64,000 nt of DNA, from contig NZ_LR743507.1 in assembly GCF_902712855.1 (NCBI RefSeq), positions 3,272,001 to 3,336,000 of the forward strand. Reading direction: 5' to 3'. The position numbers were made by a program, and so were the translations under genes. Position 1 is the stretch's first letter; every line of letters begins with the position of its first letter. This document shows positions 35,719 through 43,836 of this stretch, in pieces. Below the pieces are notes generated by a model. It worked only from the letters and a program-made list of their open reading frames with translations, was not told where the DNA came from and did not search any database. This stretch comes from Variovorax paradoxus (lineage in GTDB: Bacteria; Pseudomonadota; Gammaproteobacteria; Burkholderiales; Burkholderiaceae_C).

Positions 35719-36576
35719 GTGTTGAGGGCTTGCCGCCATTGGGGCGTCAGCCGCCAGGCTTACTACCAACAACTGCAGCACCAGCAGCAATGCCGTGCCC
35801 GTTCTGACACAGTGATCGAGCTTGTGCGTTCCGTGCGCCTGCGCCAGCCGCGGCTGGGCGCGCGCAAGCTGCACCATCTTCTCAAGCAGCCGCTGCACCA
35901 GGCCAACGCGAGCCTGGGGCGCGATGCGTTGCTGGACGTGCTGCGCGAGGCCCACATGCTGGTTCAGCCCAGGCGGGCGTATCACAAGACCACCGACAGC
36001 CATCACCGGTTGCGCCGTCATCCCAACCTGCTCAAGCAGGGGCCGGATCAGGTGCGCCCCACCGGCAGCGAGCAGGTCTGGGTGGCTGACATCACCTACC
36101 TGCCGACCGATCAAGGATTCGTCTATCTCAGCCTGGTGACGGATGCGTGGTCGCGCAAGATCGTGGGCCATCACGTGCACGACAGCCTGCACACCGAGCA
36201 GGTCAGCCGGGCGCTGAAGGTGGCGCTCAAGGGCCGCAAGACTGGGCAAATGCTGGTGCATCACTCGGACAGGGGCATCCAGTACTGCTCGAACGACTAT
36301 CAGGAAATCCACCGCCGCCACGGCATCGCCTGCTCGATGACGGACGGCTACGACTGCTATCAGAACGCGCTGGCCGAGCGCGTCAACGGGATCTTGAAGA
36401 TGGAGTTCCTGCTGCACCGGCCTGCCGATCTGACCCAGGCCAGCCGGATGGTCCAGCAGGCCGTGCAGATCTACAACCAAGAGAGACCGCACCTGTCCCT
36501 AAAATTGAAAACGCCCGATGAGGTTCATCGGGCGTCCGTTGCCGGCTGGATCAAGCCGGCTGTGTGTCCTTCATAG
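35719..36576 (+). CDS. IS3-family transposase OrfB (catalytic DDE subunit)
   Basis: A 285-residue catalytic part with an rve integrase core. The triad is the Asp in VADITYLPT, the Asp in HSDRGIQY and the Glu in NALAERVNG; exactly 35 residues separate the second Asp from the Glu, the DD(35)E spacing. The N-terminal HTH_21-like region (ARKLHHLLKQ) is present. A GTG start at 35719 would give a free OrfB, but the functional product is probably the OrfAB fusion made at 35668. No stop or frameshift damages it. Confidence 0.93.
   Translation: MLRACRHWGVSRQAYYQQLQHQQQCRARSDTVIELVRSVRLRQPRLGARKLHHLLKQPLHQANASLGRDALLDVLREAHMLVQPRRAYHKTTDSHHRLRRHPNLLKQGPDQVRPTGSEQVWVADITYLPTDQGFVYLSLVTDAWSRKIVGHHVHDSLHTEQVSRALKVALKGRKTGQMLVHHSDRGIQYCSNDYQEIHRRHGIACSMTDGYDCYQNALAERVNGILKMEFLLHRPADLTQASRMVQQAVQIYNQERPHLSLKLKTPDEVHRASVAGWIKPAVCPS
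36500..36535 (-). terminator. Antisense terminator within the IS 3' end
   Basis: An 11-bp perfect hairpin (ACGCCCGATGA, 3-base loop, complement) at 36511-36535. On the minus strand it is followed by TTTTCAATTTT, a U-rich tract. It should stop transcription that enters the element from the right, protecting the transposase from antisense RNA. Confidence 0.75.
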
Positions 36577-36617
36577 GTGTCAACCTATGGCAGGACGGGT
36601 CACTGCCGATGGGGCGA

Positions 36618-36779
36618 TCAACGCACCCAGTGGCACACGCGGTGGTGGTGACGCGCGTCCCACTTGCACACCTTGTGCTTCTGCGGGTGGCGCGGAGCGG
36701 CGGAAGCAATGCTGGGGGCGAGCATTGCGAGGCCGGCGAAAGCGAGAACGCTGGAGAGGATGAGCTGCTTGGTCTTCAT
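36618..36779 (-). CDS. Small secreted His/Cys-rich peptide
   Basis: A 53-residue exported peptide. A signal sequence MKTKQLILSSVLAFAGLAML ends near ASA-APRHP. The mature part of about 25 residues is strongly basic and ends KVCKWDARHHHRVCHWVR, with two Cys and several His that could bind a metal or form a disulfide. I do not know a named family. The start at 36779 fits the signal peptide; an earlier ATG adds 8 residues before it. It ends 16 bp from the insertion sequence, which arrived beside it without damaging it. Confidence 0.7.
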   Translation of the reverse strand: MKTKQLILSSVLAFAGLAMLAPSIASAAPRHPQKHKVCKWDARHHHRVCHWVR

Positions 36780-36971
36780 GTGGTTCTTTCTAAGCAATGG
36801 CATCGAAGAAGAGGAATGCGTCGTTCAATGGCGCCCCCGTCCAACGGCCCAGGGACGCGTTCCGATGACGGCGGTTGTGTCAAATGCAAGAAAAAGTTCG
36901 CGGGCTTGCGGCGGTGACGAAATTTCCTCGGCAGGCCGGGCGACTCCGGCGGCAAGGAAAGGAAAGCCGCG

Positions 36972-37337
36972 TCACGCCCGGAAGCCGCGGCTCGATATGG
37001 CCACCGGGTTGCCGTCCGGGTCCTTCGCATTGGCGAACGCATAGCCGTTCGCCTGGTGCGTCGCCCCGAACGCCAGCCCCTTCGCTGCCGCCTTCTGCTT
37101 GAAGCCTTCGATGTCCTCCACGTCGAACATCAGCTTCACGCCCGCCTGGCCGAGCTTCACGCTCTTCGCGGCCTGGTGGATCAGCAGGCCAGCGCCGCCT
37201 TTCGTCGCGCGCAGTTCGATCAACCCCTCGACGACCTCCAGGCTCGACGCGAATCCGAAGTGCATGCAATAGAACTCGGCCGTGGCTCGCATGTTCCGGG
37301 CGTAGAGGATGAGGGTCTGGAGGCGCGGACTGGTCAT
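36972..37337 (-). CDS. VOC-family (glyoxalase-like) protein
   Basis: A 121-residue single VOC domain made of two beta-alpha-beta-beta-beta modules: LQTLILYARNMRATAEFYCMHFG and, later, GVKLMFDVEDIEGFKQKAA, closing with AKDPDGNPVAISSRG. The final Asp-Pro-Asp-Gly-Asn-Pro is the family signature loop. VOC proteins act on glyoxals, dioxygenation substrates or antibiotics; nothing here tells which. The ATG at 37337 starts the first strand; longer readings add Pro-rich sequence. It follows the ACS transporter by 22 bp and may be its co-transcribed partner. Confidence 0.85.
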   Translation of the reverse strand: MTSPRLQTLILYARNMRATAEFYCMHFGFASSLEVVEGLIELRATKGGAGLLIHQAAKSVKLGQAGVKLMFDVEDIEGFKQKAAAKGLAFGATHQANGYAFANAKDPDGNPVAISSRGFRA

Positions 37338-37359
37338 GGGCAAGCGGGGTTCGTGCGGG

Positions 37360-38658
37360 TCAGGCGCGGCCGGGTGCGGCTGCCTGTTCGGTGCGGGCAT
37401 CGTGCCCGATGATGAGCACCAGCGCGAACGCCACGGCCGACAGCAGCGCCAGGAAGATCACGGCATAGATGTCGTTGCCCATGCGGTCCTTCAGCGCGCC
37501 GAAGATCGTCGGGCCGATGTAGCCGCCCAGATTGCCGATGGAGTTGATCCACGCGATGCCGGCCGCCGCCGCCGTGCCGCTCAGGATGGCGGTGGGCAGC
37601 GTCCAGAAGGTGGGCAGGGCGCTGAAGATGCCGAAGGCGGCGAGCGTCACGGCGGCCATCTTGGGAACGGGCGCGCTGGTTTCGGCCGCGAGCACCAGGC
37701 CGAGGAAGATGCAGGCCAGCGGAATCAGCAGGAACCACTTGCGCTCCTTGCGCGCGTCCGAGGCCCGCGTCCAGAACAGCATGGCGATGGCGCCCACCAG
37801 GTACGGGAAGGCGTTGATGAAGCCGATCTCCACATTGCTCAGGCCGCCGAAGCCCTTGATGATCTGCGGCAGGAAGAAGCTCAGGCCGTACAGCGGCACG
37901 GTGATGCCCATGTAGACGAAGCCCAGCCCGATCACGCGCGGGTTCAGCAGCGACTGCTTCCACGAGATGCTGTTGATCGACTCGCGGTTGCGGCGCTCCG
38001 AGTCGAGCGTGGCCTGCAGCCAGTCGCGTTCCTCGGTCGTGAGCCACCTGGCGTCCTTGGGGCCGTCGGGCAGGTACATCAGCACGAAGAAGGTCAGGAT
38101 CAGCGAGGGAATCGCCTCGAGGATGAACAGCCACTGCCAGCCGTGCATGCCGCCCATGCCGTTCATGTTGAGGATGTAGCCCGAGATCGGCGAGCCGATC
38201 ACGGTCGAGATGGGGATCGCGAACATGAACCAGCCCACGATGCGTGCGCGGTAGGCCGCCGGAAACCACAGCGTGATGTAGAAGATGACGCCCGGGAAGA
38301 AGCCCGCCTCGGCGATGCCGAGCAGGAAGCGCACCATGTTGAAGCTGGTCGAGCCGCCCACCCACGCCTGCGCGGCGGACAGGATGCCCCAGCTGAACAT
38401 GATGCGTGCGATCCAGCGGCGCGCGCCGAAGCGCTCGAGCGCCATGTTGCTCGGCACCTCGAACAGGAAGTACGCGAGGAAGAAGATGCCGGCCGCGCTG
38501 CCGAACACCGCGGCGGAGAAGCCCAGGTCCTTGGACATCGCGGAACCGGCAAAGCCGAGGTTCACGCGGTCGAGGTAGGCGATGAAGTAGCTGACCATCA
38601 GCAGCGGCAGCAGCCGCCAGCTGATCTTCGAGATGGTTCTCTGTTCGACGGGATTCAT
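37360..38658 (-). CDS. MFS transporter, anion:cation symporter (ACS) family
   Basis: A 432-residue transporter of the GudP/phthalate-permease type. The opening RLLPLLMVSYFIAYLDRVNL and the helix-4 region LLGIAEAGFFPGVIFYITLW with WFPAAYRAR are the ACS hallmarks. These import organic anions such as hexarates, phthalate or tartrate with protons. GGAGACAAAACG before ATG is a good ribosome binding site. No catabolic gene other than a VOC protein adjoins it, so the anion is unknown. Confidence 0.9.
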   Translation of the reverse strand: MNPVEQRTISKISWRLLPLLMVSYFIAYLDRVNLGFAGSAMSKDLGFSAAVFGSAAGIFFLAYFLFEVPSNMALERFGARRWIARIMFSWGILSAAQAWVGGSTSFNMVRFLLGIAEAGFFPGVIFYITLWFPAAYRARIVGWFMFAIPISTVIGSPISGYILNMNGMGGMHGWQWLFILEAIPSLILTFFVLMYLPDGPKDARWLTTEERDWLQATLDSERRNRESINSISWKQSLLNPRVIGLGFVYMGITVPLYGLSFFLPQIIKGFGGLSNVEIGFINAFPYLVGAIAMLFWTRASDARKERKWFLLIPLACIFLGLVLAAETSAPVPKMAAVTLAAFGIFSALPTFWTLPTAILSGTAAAAGIAWINSIGNLGGYIGPTIFGALKDRMGNDIYAVIFLALLSAVAFALVLIIGHDARTEQAAAPGRA

Positions 38659-38752
38659 CGTTTTGTCTCCGGTGTTGGATGGTTTTATGGAGCGTCGGGA
38701 GCAGGGCGTTGGGTACGCAAGGTACGCCGGCGGGCCCTGGCCGCCGTGGTCG

Positions 38753-40612
38753 TCAGTTCTGTGCTTGCTGTTGCTGCGCCCTCATGATCTGGTGGCGTTG
38801 CCAGTAGTGCCCGGCCGCGGCCTTGAAGTTTTCCTTCTGCTTGCCGAGGCCGGCCAGCTTCACCTTGGTGGTGCGCGCGCCGAGCATGCCCTTGTCGTGG
38901 TGCGTCACCACGAGCGTGTCGCCGAAGCTGCTGTCCTTGTAGGTGAGGCCCTTGACCTCGTCCCACGCGATGGTGGAGCCGCCGTCCGCGCTCGGGTGCA
39001 GGCCTTCGTAGCTCACGTCGATGCGGTTGCCGTTCTTCAGTGCGAAGCCGACCGGCGGGAAGTGCCGCAGCACCACGGCGCGCTCTTCCTCTGTCGCGGG
39101 TTCGTAGCGATAGGCCAGGCTCAGCTCGTGGTTCTGCACGAAGCGCTGCTCGTAGTCGCTCCACAGGCGCGCCTCGATGGCGCCGGCAGTCTCGATCTCG
39201 TCGGCCCACGAAGCCTGCGGCGCGGTGGCCACGATGGCGCCGTAGGCGGACTCGTCCACGTGGTGGCCCACGTTGCGCATGCGCTCCAGCAGCGGCGGAT
39301 GCGTGTCGTAGGGATGCGGCACGTCGGCGGTCTTCATTGCCTCGATGAAGGCGTCGGAGCGCGCATAGGGCGGCAGGCCGTCCGCCACGAAGCCGGCGAT
39401 GCCGAGCGCACCGTCGTGCTCGCGGTTCTGCGCGAACAGCTGGCGCTCGACGTCGTTGCGGTAGCTCGCGTAAGCCGAGATCTTGATCAGCGACTGCACG
39501 ATGGCATGCGGCGCGGTGAGCCCGGCGGCCACGCGGTCGGCCTTGTATTCGCGCTCGCGGCTGTCGCGTGCCAGCGCGAAGGCGAAGATCATGCGGTACA
39601 GCCGCAGCAGGTAGTGCGCGACGATTGTGAGGCCGGCGCTGCGCATCTTCCAGGTGTACTGGTCGAACTGAAGCAGTTTCGGCCCGAGCGCCGCGCTGCT
39701 GCGCGTGTCGCCGCCGCCCAGGTGGGCCAGTTCGTGCGCGAGCACCGCATCGGCCTCGGTCTGGTCGAGCACGCGCAGCAGCGGGATGCTCACGAACAGC
39801 GTGCGGCCGCGCAGCGACTGGCCGCGCACCTCGCAGGGCGCTTCGGTCACGAAGAAGTTGGTGTCGATGCCGGCCACGATCTGGTCGGGCGGCGCGGTCT
39901 TCACGCGGCCGGCCAGCTGGCGCACGCGCTCCCACAGGCGCGGCGCGTCGGCCTGCGCGATGAGTTCGCCCTCGATCTCGCTGCCCGAGGGCAGCTTCTT
40001 GAACAGCGTGTAGACAGCGTAGAACACCGCTGCTGCGGCCGCGATGCCGGCCAGCGCAATGAGCTTGACGTAGTAGCTCTGCCAGAAATACGCGGTGAGC
40101 CAGAACGACAGCCACACCAGCATCGCGCTCTGCAGCACCACCTCGACCGCGCTCGACACCGTCATGAGCCGCCAGCCCGCGACGAAGCTGGCGTATCGCA
40201 GGCCACGGTTGGCGAAGGCCAGCGCGCCCAGCACCAAGGCTGCAGCGAGCAGCGCCGCGCCCAGGCCGATGGTGTAGAACGCCGCGCGGTCGGCCCAGTG
40301 GAACTGCCACTGCATCGAGTAAGGGCTGCACACCTTGTCGTGAAAATCCTTGTCTTCCGGCGCGGTGGCGTCGCAGGCGGTCGAGAGCGGATGGCTGCGG
40401 TAGAACTCGGTGGCGCCGGCCTTGTCCTCGGCGGACATGCGCGTGCTGGACGCGATGCGTTTTTCCACGGACTGCATGAAGGCCGCGTCCTGAGAGCGCA
40501 ATGCGTATTCGGTGAAGGCGAGGGTCGCGGCCGGAATCGCGAACAGCGAGACGAGCGTGAGAACGAAGACGCGCAAGAGGTCGCGATGGACCGTGGTGCG
40601 TGCGATGGCCAT
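38753..40612 (-). CDS. M48-family membrane metallopeptidase
   Basis: A 619-residue membrane protein with the zinc motif HELAH at residues 293-297, and the downstream Glu ligand probably in REREYKADR near 355. Hydrophobic segments lie near 11-32, 110-130, 150-178 and 185-200. The C-terminal third (DEVKGLTYKDSSFGDTLVV and following) is a soluble extension that looks like a pleckstrin-type beta fold and ends in a Gln-rich tail. The fold resembles HtpX/Ste24 proteases, which clip misfolded or prenylated membrane proteins. GGAGAAGCAACAC precedes the chosen ATG. It runs in the same direction as the ACS gene but is probably independent. Confidence 0.85.
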   Translation of the reverse strand: MAIARTTVHRDLLRVFVLTLVSLFAIPAATLAFTEYALRSQDAAFMQSVEKRIASSTRMSAEDKAGATEFYRSHPLSTACDATAPEDKDFHDKVCSPYSMQWQFHWADRAAFYTIGLGAALLAAALVLGALAFANRGLRYASFVAGWRLMTVSSAVEVVLQSAMLVWLSFWLTAYFWQSYYVKLIALAGIAAAAAVFYAVYTLFKKLPSGSEIEGELIAQADAPRLWERVRQLAGRVKTAPPDQIVAGIDTNFFVTEAPCEVRGQSLRGRTLFVSIPLLRVLDQTEADAVLAHELAHLGGGDTRSSAALGPKLLQFDQYTWKMRSAGLTIVAHYLLRLYRMIFAFALARDSREREYKADRVAAGLTAPHAIVQSLIKISAYASYRNDVERQLFAQNREHDGALGIAGFVADGLPPYARSDAFIEAMKTADVPHPYDTHPPLLERMRNVGHHVDESAYGAIVATAPQASWADEIETAGAIEARLWSDYEQRFVQNHELSLAYRYEPATEEERAVVLRHFPPVGFALKNGNRIDVSYEGLHPSADGGSTIAWDEVKGLTYKDSSFGDTLVVTHHDKGMLGARTTKVKLAGLGKQKENFKAAAGHYWQRHQIMRAQQQQAQN

Positions 40613-40811
40613 GTGTTGCTTCTCCAGGATAGCGGCTGCTATGAGTTGTTGTCGGGCGGTCCGGGAAGCCGATAGCGTAGCGGGCGCGGCACCTGGAGTG
40701 AAGCACGCCATGCCGTCAAGCGAAGCGGGGCACCGACCTGCCGCCGAATAAGGTTATCGCTTTCGCATCGTTCCACGCGGCGGGGCGCAGGTATAGCCTT
40801 CGTGAACACCT

Positions 40812-41615
40812 ATGGCCGTCACCTCCAACACCGCCGCCGCTGAAGCCGCCCCTTCCACTTCCTCGCCTTCGCCGGTCGCGTGGATCGCCGGCGTCGGCGC
40901 CAGTGCCGGACTCGGCGCGGCACTCGCCCGGCGTTTCGCGTCCGAGGGCTTCGCCGTCGCGCTCACCGGGCGCACGCCGGCGCAACTGGCCGCCGTCGCA
41001 GCGGAGATCGAGGCCGCGGGCGGTCGCGCGCATGCCTTCGCGGGCGACGTGGCCAGCGAGGCCGAGATCCATGGCATCGCGCAGAAGGTGCGTGCGCTGG
41101 GCCCGCTCACCGTGGCCATCTTCAACGCCGCGAGCGCCGTGCGCGCGCCCACGCTCGAATTGTCGGTCGAGCAGTTCACGCAGGCCTGGCGCACCAGCGC
41201 GCTCGGCGGCTTCATCTTCGGCCACGAGGCGTTGCGCGGCCTGCTGGCCAATCCCTTCGCGGCCGACGGCGCGCACGCACGCGGCACCTTGCTGTTCACG
41301 GGCGCCACCGCGGCACTGCGGGGCAAGCCGCCGTTCGCGGCCTTTGCCGCGGCCAAGGCCGCCTTGCGCTCGCTGAGCCAGAGCCTGGCGCGCGAGTTCG
41401 GCCCGCAGGGCGTGCACGTGGCGCACGTGGTGATCGACGGCGGCATCGACGGCGAGCGGCTTCGCACCGGCGCGCCGCAACGCGTGGAACAGGCGGGCGA
41501 CGACGGGCTGCTGCAGCTCGACGCGATCGCCGAGAGTTATTGGCAACTGCATGTACAACACCGCAGCGCGTGGACGCAAGAGCTCGACCTGCGGCCTTTC
41601 AAGGAGCCGTTTTGA
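40812..41615 (+). CDS. SDR-like protein lacking catalytic Ser and Tyr
   Basis: A 267-residue Rossmann protein with a good nucleotide site (GVGASAGLG, residues 27-35) but changed chemistry. NNAG is NAAS (105-108), the catalytic Tyr is Phe178 in FAAFAAAKAAL, and the position 13 residues before it, normally Ser, is Ala165. Only Lys182 remains. It may bind NAD(P) without normal dehydrogenase activity, or use other residues. Its stop overlaps the next start (TTGA), so it is made together with the CmcJ-like protein. Confidence 0.82.
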   Translation: MAVTSNTAAAEAAPSTSSPSPVAWIAGVGASAGLGAALARRFASEGFAVALTGRTPAQLAAVAAEIEAAGGRAHAFAGDVASEAEIHGIAQKVRALGPLTVAIFNAASAVRAPTLELSVEQFTQAWRTSALGGFIFGHEALRGLLANPFAADGAHARGTLLFTGATAALRGKPPFAAFAAAKAALRSLSQSLAREFGPQGVHVAHVVIDGGIDGERLRTGAPQRVEQAGDDGLLQLDAIAESYWQLHVQHRSAWTQELDLRPFKEPF

Positions 41616-42466
41616 CCGGATCGAATGGCCAGATGCTGGCCGCGACGCTGCCTTCGGTGGAGGCAGAGCTCAATTACCTGAAGGCAGGGCAGGGCAGGCC
41701 CGTGAGCTACACCTTCGAGCCGCCGCCCGGCACGCCGTGGGTGACGGGCGAACTCGAGGCGCGCCGCGTGGCCATCCGCGACGGCCGCCCGCTGGTGGCG
41801 CTCAACGAGCTCTCGCTCGACCGCAGCGGCTTCACGCAGGTATCGCACCGCAGTGCCGTCGCCGACTTCTCGCACGAGGGCACCATCCGCGACATCTACT
41901 ACCGCGAATCGGAAGCCTTGCTGCGCGACGTGACCGGGGCCGAGAAGATCGTGGTGTTCGACCACACGCTGCGCGACAGCGCGCAGGGCTCGCGCCGTAC
42001 CGCCGAGCTGCGCGAACCGGTGCGCCGCGTGCACAACGACCAGACCGCGGTGTCGGCGCCGCGCCGCGTGCGCGCCCACCTGCCGCCCGACGAGGCCGAG
42101 CAGCGGCTGAAGCACCGGTTCGCCATCGTCAACCTGTGGCGGCCGCTCGCCACGGTAGAACGCCTGCCGCTCGCGCTGTGCGACGCACGCTCCATCGCGC
42201 CGCAGGACCTGGTGCCGAGCGACCTGGTCTACCCGGACAAGGTGGGCGAGATCTATTCGTTTCTCTACAACCCGAACCATCGCTGGTACTGGTTTCCGCG
42301 GCTGCGGCCCGACGAGGCGCTGCTGCTGAAGATCCACGACTCCCGCGAGGACGTGGCGCAGTTCACCGCACACACCGCCTTCGAGGACCCGACCGGTTCG
42401 CGCGAGGCGCCGGCGCGCCGCAGCATCGAACTGCGCGCGCTGGTCTTCTGGCCGGCCGGCAGGTAG
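41612..42466 (+). CDS. CmcJ/NvfI-family oxygenase-like protein
   Basis: A 284-residue protein of the CmcJ/NvfI (GA4 desaturase-like) family. The metal-site pattern is His141-x-Asp143 in VHNDQT and a distal His254 in FTAHTAFEDP, with a late Arg pair in RRSIELRALVFWP. In related fungal proteins this set holds Fe(II) for 2-oxoglutarate-dependent oxidation. I start it at TTG 41612, since CAAGGAGCCGT precedes it and it overlaps the upstream stop; the first in-frame ATG (41633) has no ribosome binding site. The substrate is unknown. Confidence 0.8.
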   Translation: MTGSNGQMLAATLPSVEAELNYLKAGQGRPVSYTFEPPPGTPWVTGELEARRVAIRDGRPLVALNELSLDRSGFTQVSHRSAVADFSHEGTIRDIYYRESEALLRDVTGAEKIVVFDHTLRDSAQGSRRTAELREPVRRVHNDQTAVSAPRRVRAHLPPDEAEQRLKHRFAIVNLWRPLATVERLPLALCDARSIAPQDLVPSDLVYPDKVGEIYSFLYNPNHRWYWFPRLRPDEALLLKIHDSREDVAQFTAHTAFEDPTGSREAPARRSIELRALVFWPAGR

Positions 42467-42612
42467 ACGGGTGAGATGGATGTCGTCCATGGCGACGACA
42501 TGCTGACGCATCGAACGGCGCGATTCTTTCGACAGAATTAGCGAGCGGGCCGCCGCGCCGCGGCCCGACCCCACGCCGGCACCGATCGCCGCCCTTGGCG
42601 ACAATCGGGGCA

Positions 42613-43836
42613 ATGCGCTCTTCCCCCTTCTTCAAGATGGCCCTGCTGCTGGGCCTGCTCTCGGCCATCGGGCCTTTCGCCATCGACATGTACCTGCCGG
42701 CGCTGCCGGCCATCGGGCAGAGCCTGCGCGCGGACATCGGCGCCGTGCAGCTGAGCCTCACGGCGTTCTTCCTGTCGCTGGGCGCAGGGCAGCTGCTCTA
42801 CGGTCCGGTGTCGGACATGGTCGGGCGCAAGCCGCCGCTGTATGCGGGTCTCGTGCTGTTCGCGCTCGCCAGCGTGGGCTGCGCGATGGCGACGGACATC
42901 CAGACCCTGATCGTGCTGCGCTTCGTCCAGGGGCTGGGCGCCGCGGCCGGCATGGCGATTCCGCGAGCGGTGGTGCGCGACCTGCACACCGGCACCGACG
43001 CCGCACGATTGATGTCGCTGCTGATCCTCGTGTTCAGCGTGTCGCCGATCCTCGCGCCGCTGGCGGGCAGCGCGGTCATCGCCTTCGCCGGATGGCGCGG
43101 CGTGTTCTGGGCCGTGACCATCGCCGCGGTGGCGGGCCTGGCCATGATGCTCAAGCTGCTCGACGAGACGCGCCCGGCCTCCGAGCGTGTCGAGAGCAGC
43201 CTGGGCAGCGCGCTGGCGGCCTACTGGCTGCTGCTGCGCGACTCGCACTACCTCGGGCTGGTGTTCATCGGCAGCTTCGCGATGGCGGGGTTCTTCACCT
43301 ACCTGGCGAACTCGTCGTTCGTGATGATCGACCACTACGGCCTGTCGCCCGCCATGTACAGCGTGGCCTTCGGCGTGAACGCGGCCGCGTTCATCGTGGC
43401 CTCGCAGCTCACCGGCACGCTGGGCGAACGCTACGGGCTGGTCAACCTGGTCAAGTTCGGCGTGGTGTGCTGCGGCGTGGCGATGGTCGCGATGTTCGTC
43501 TACTTCGCCATGGGCGGCGACAGCATCTGGGTGCTGATCGTCCTGTACTTCATCGCCTCGGGCTTCATGGGCCTGGTGATTCCGACCACCGGCGTGCTGG
43601 CGCTCGAGATGCACGGCGCCATCGCGGGCACCGCCTCGGCGCTGCTGGGCACGCTGCAGATGCTCACCGGCGCGCTGGCCATGGCGGTGGTGGGCTTCTT
43701 TACCGATGGCCGGCCGCTGCCCATGGTGGCCGGCATGGCCGCCGGCGCACTCATTGCGCTCGTGCTGACCTGGCTCACGCTGGGCGGCGTGCGCTCCGAA
43801 CCCACACGGAATGCAGGAAGGGCGCAGCAAGCCTGA
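42613..43836 (+). CDS. Bcr/CflA-family multidrug exporter
   Basis: A 407-residue 12-helix DHA1 exporter. GPFAIDMYLPALPAIGQSL is the Bcr/CflA helix-1 motif, and LLYGPVSDMVGRKPPLYAGL the loop 2-3 motif. FVQGLGAAAGMAIPRAVVRDL is the helix-4 segment. Members export bicyclomycin, chloramphenicol, sulfonamides or dipeptides. Its stop shares a base with the start of the following DHA2 exporter (TGATG), an unusual pairing of two exporters in one coupled unit. Confidence 0.9.
   Translation: MRSSPFFKMALLLGLLSAIGPFAIDMYLPALPAIGQSLRADIGAVQLSLTAFFLSLGAGQLLYGPVSDMVGRKPPLYAGLVLFALASVGCAMATDIQTLIVLRFVQGLGAAAGMAIPRAVVRDLHTGTDAARLMSLLILVFSVSPILAPLAGSAVIAFAGWRGVFWAVTIAAVAGLAMMLKLLDETRPASERVESSLGSALAAYWLLLRDSHYLGLVFIGSFAMAGFFTYLANSSFVMIDHYGLSPAMYSVAFGVNAAAFIVASQLTGTLGERYGLVNLVKFGVVCCGVAMVAMFVYFAMGGDSIWVLIVLYFIASGFMGLVIPTTGVLALEMHGAIAGTASALLGTLQMLTGALAMAVVGFFTDGRPLPMVAGMAAGALIALVLTWLTLGGVRSEPTRNAGRAQQA

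Larger units (their letters stand above)
35254..36602 (+). mobile_element. IS3-family insertion sequence, complete
   Basis: A 1,349-bp element with TG...CA ends. The outer 28 bp are imperfect inverted repeats: TGACCCGTCCTG and GGTTGACACCT match exactly at both ends with three mismatches between. A 3-bp direct repeat CTG flanks it (35251-35253 and 36603-36605), a normal IS3 target duplication. It holds two overlapping-frame transposase genes and an A AAA AAG frameshift site. All parts are intact, so it may be active. It lies between a terminator and a small convergent gene and breaks neither. Confidence 0.95.

Noticed and set aside
42480..42501. Hairpin ATGTCGTC/GACGACAT after the CmcJ-like gene
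   Set aside because: An 8-bp stem with no U-tract on either strand and no regulator nearby; too little to call a terminator or operator.
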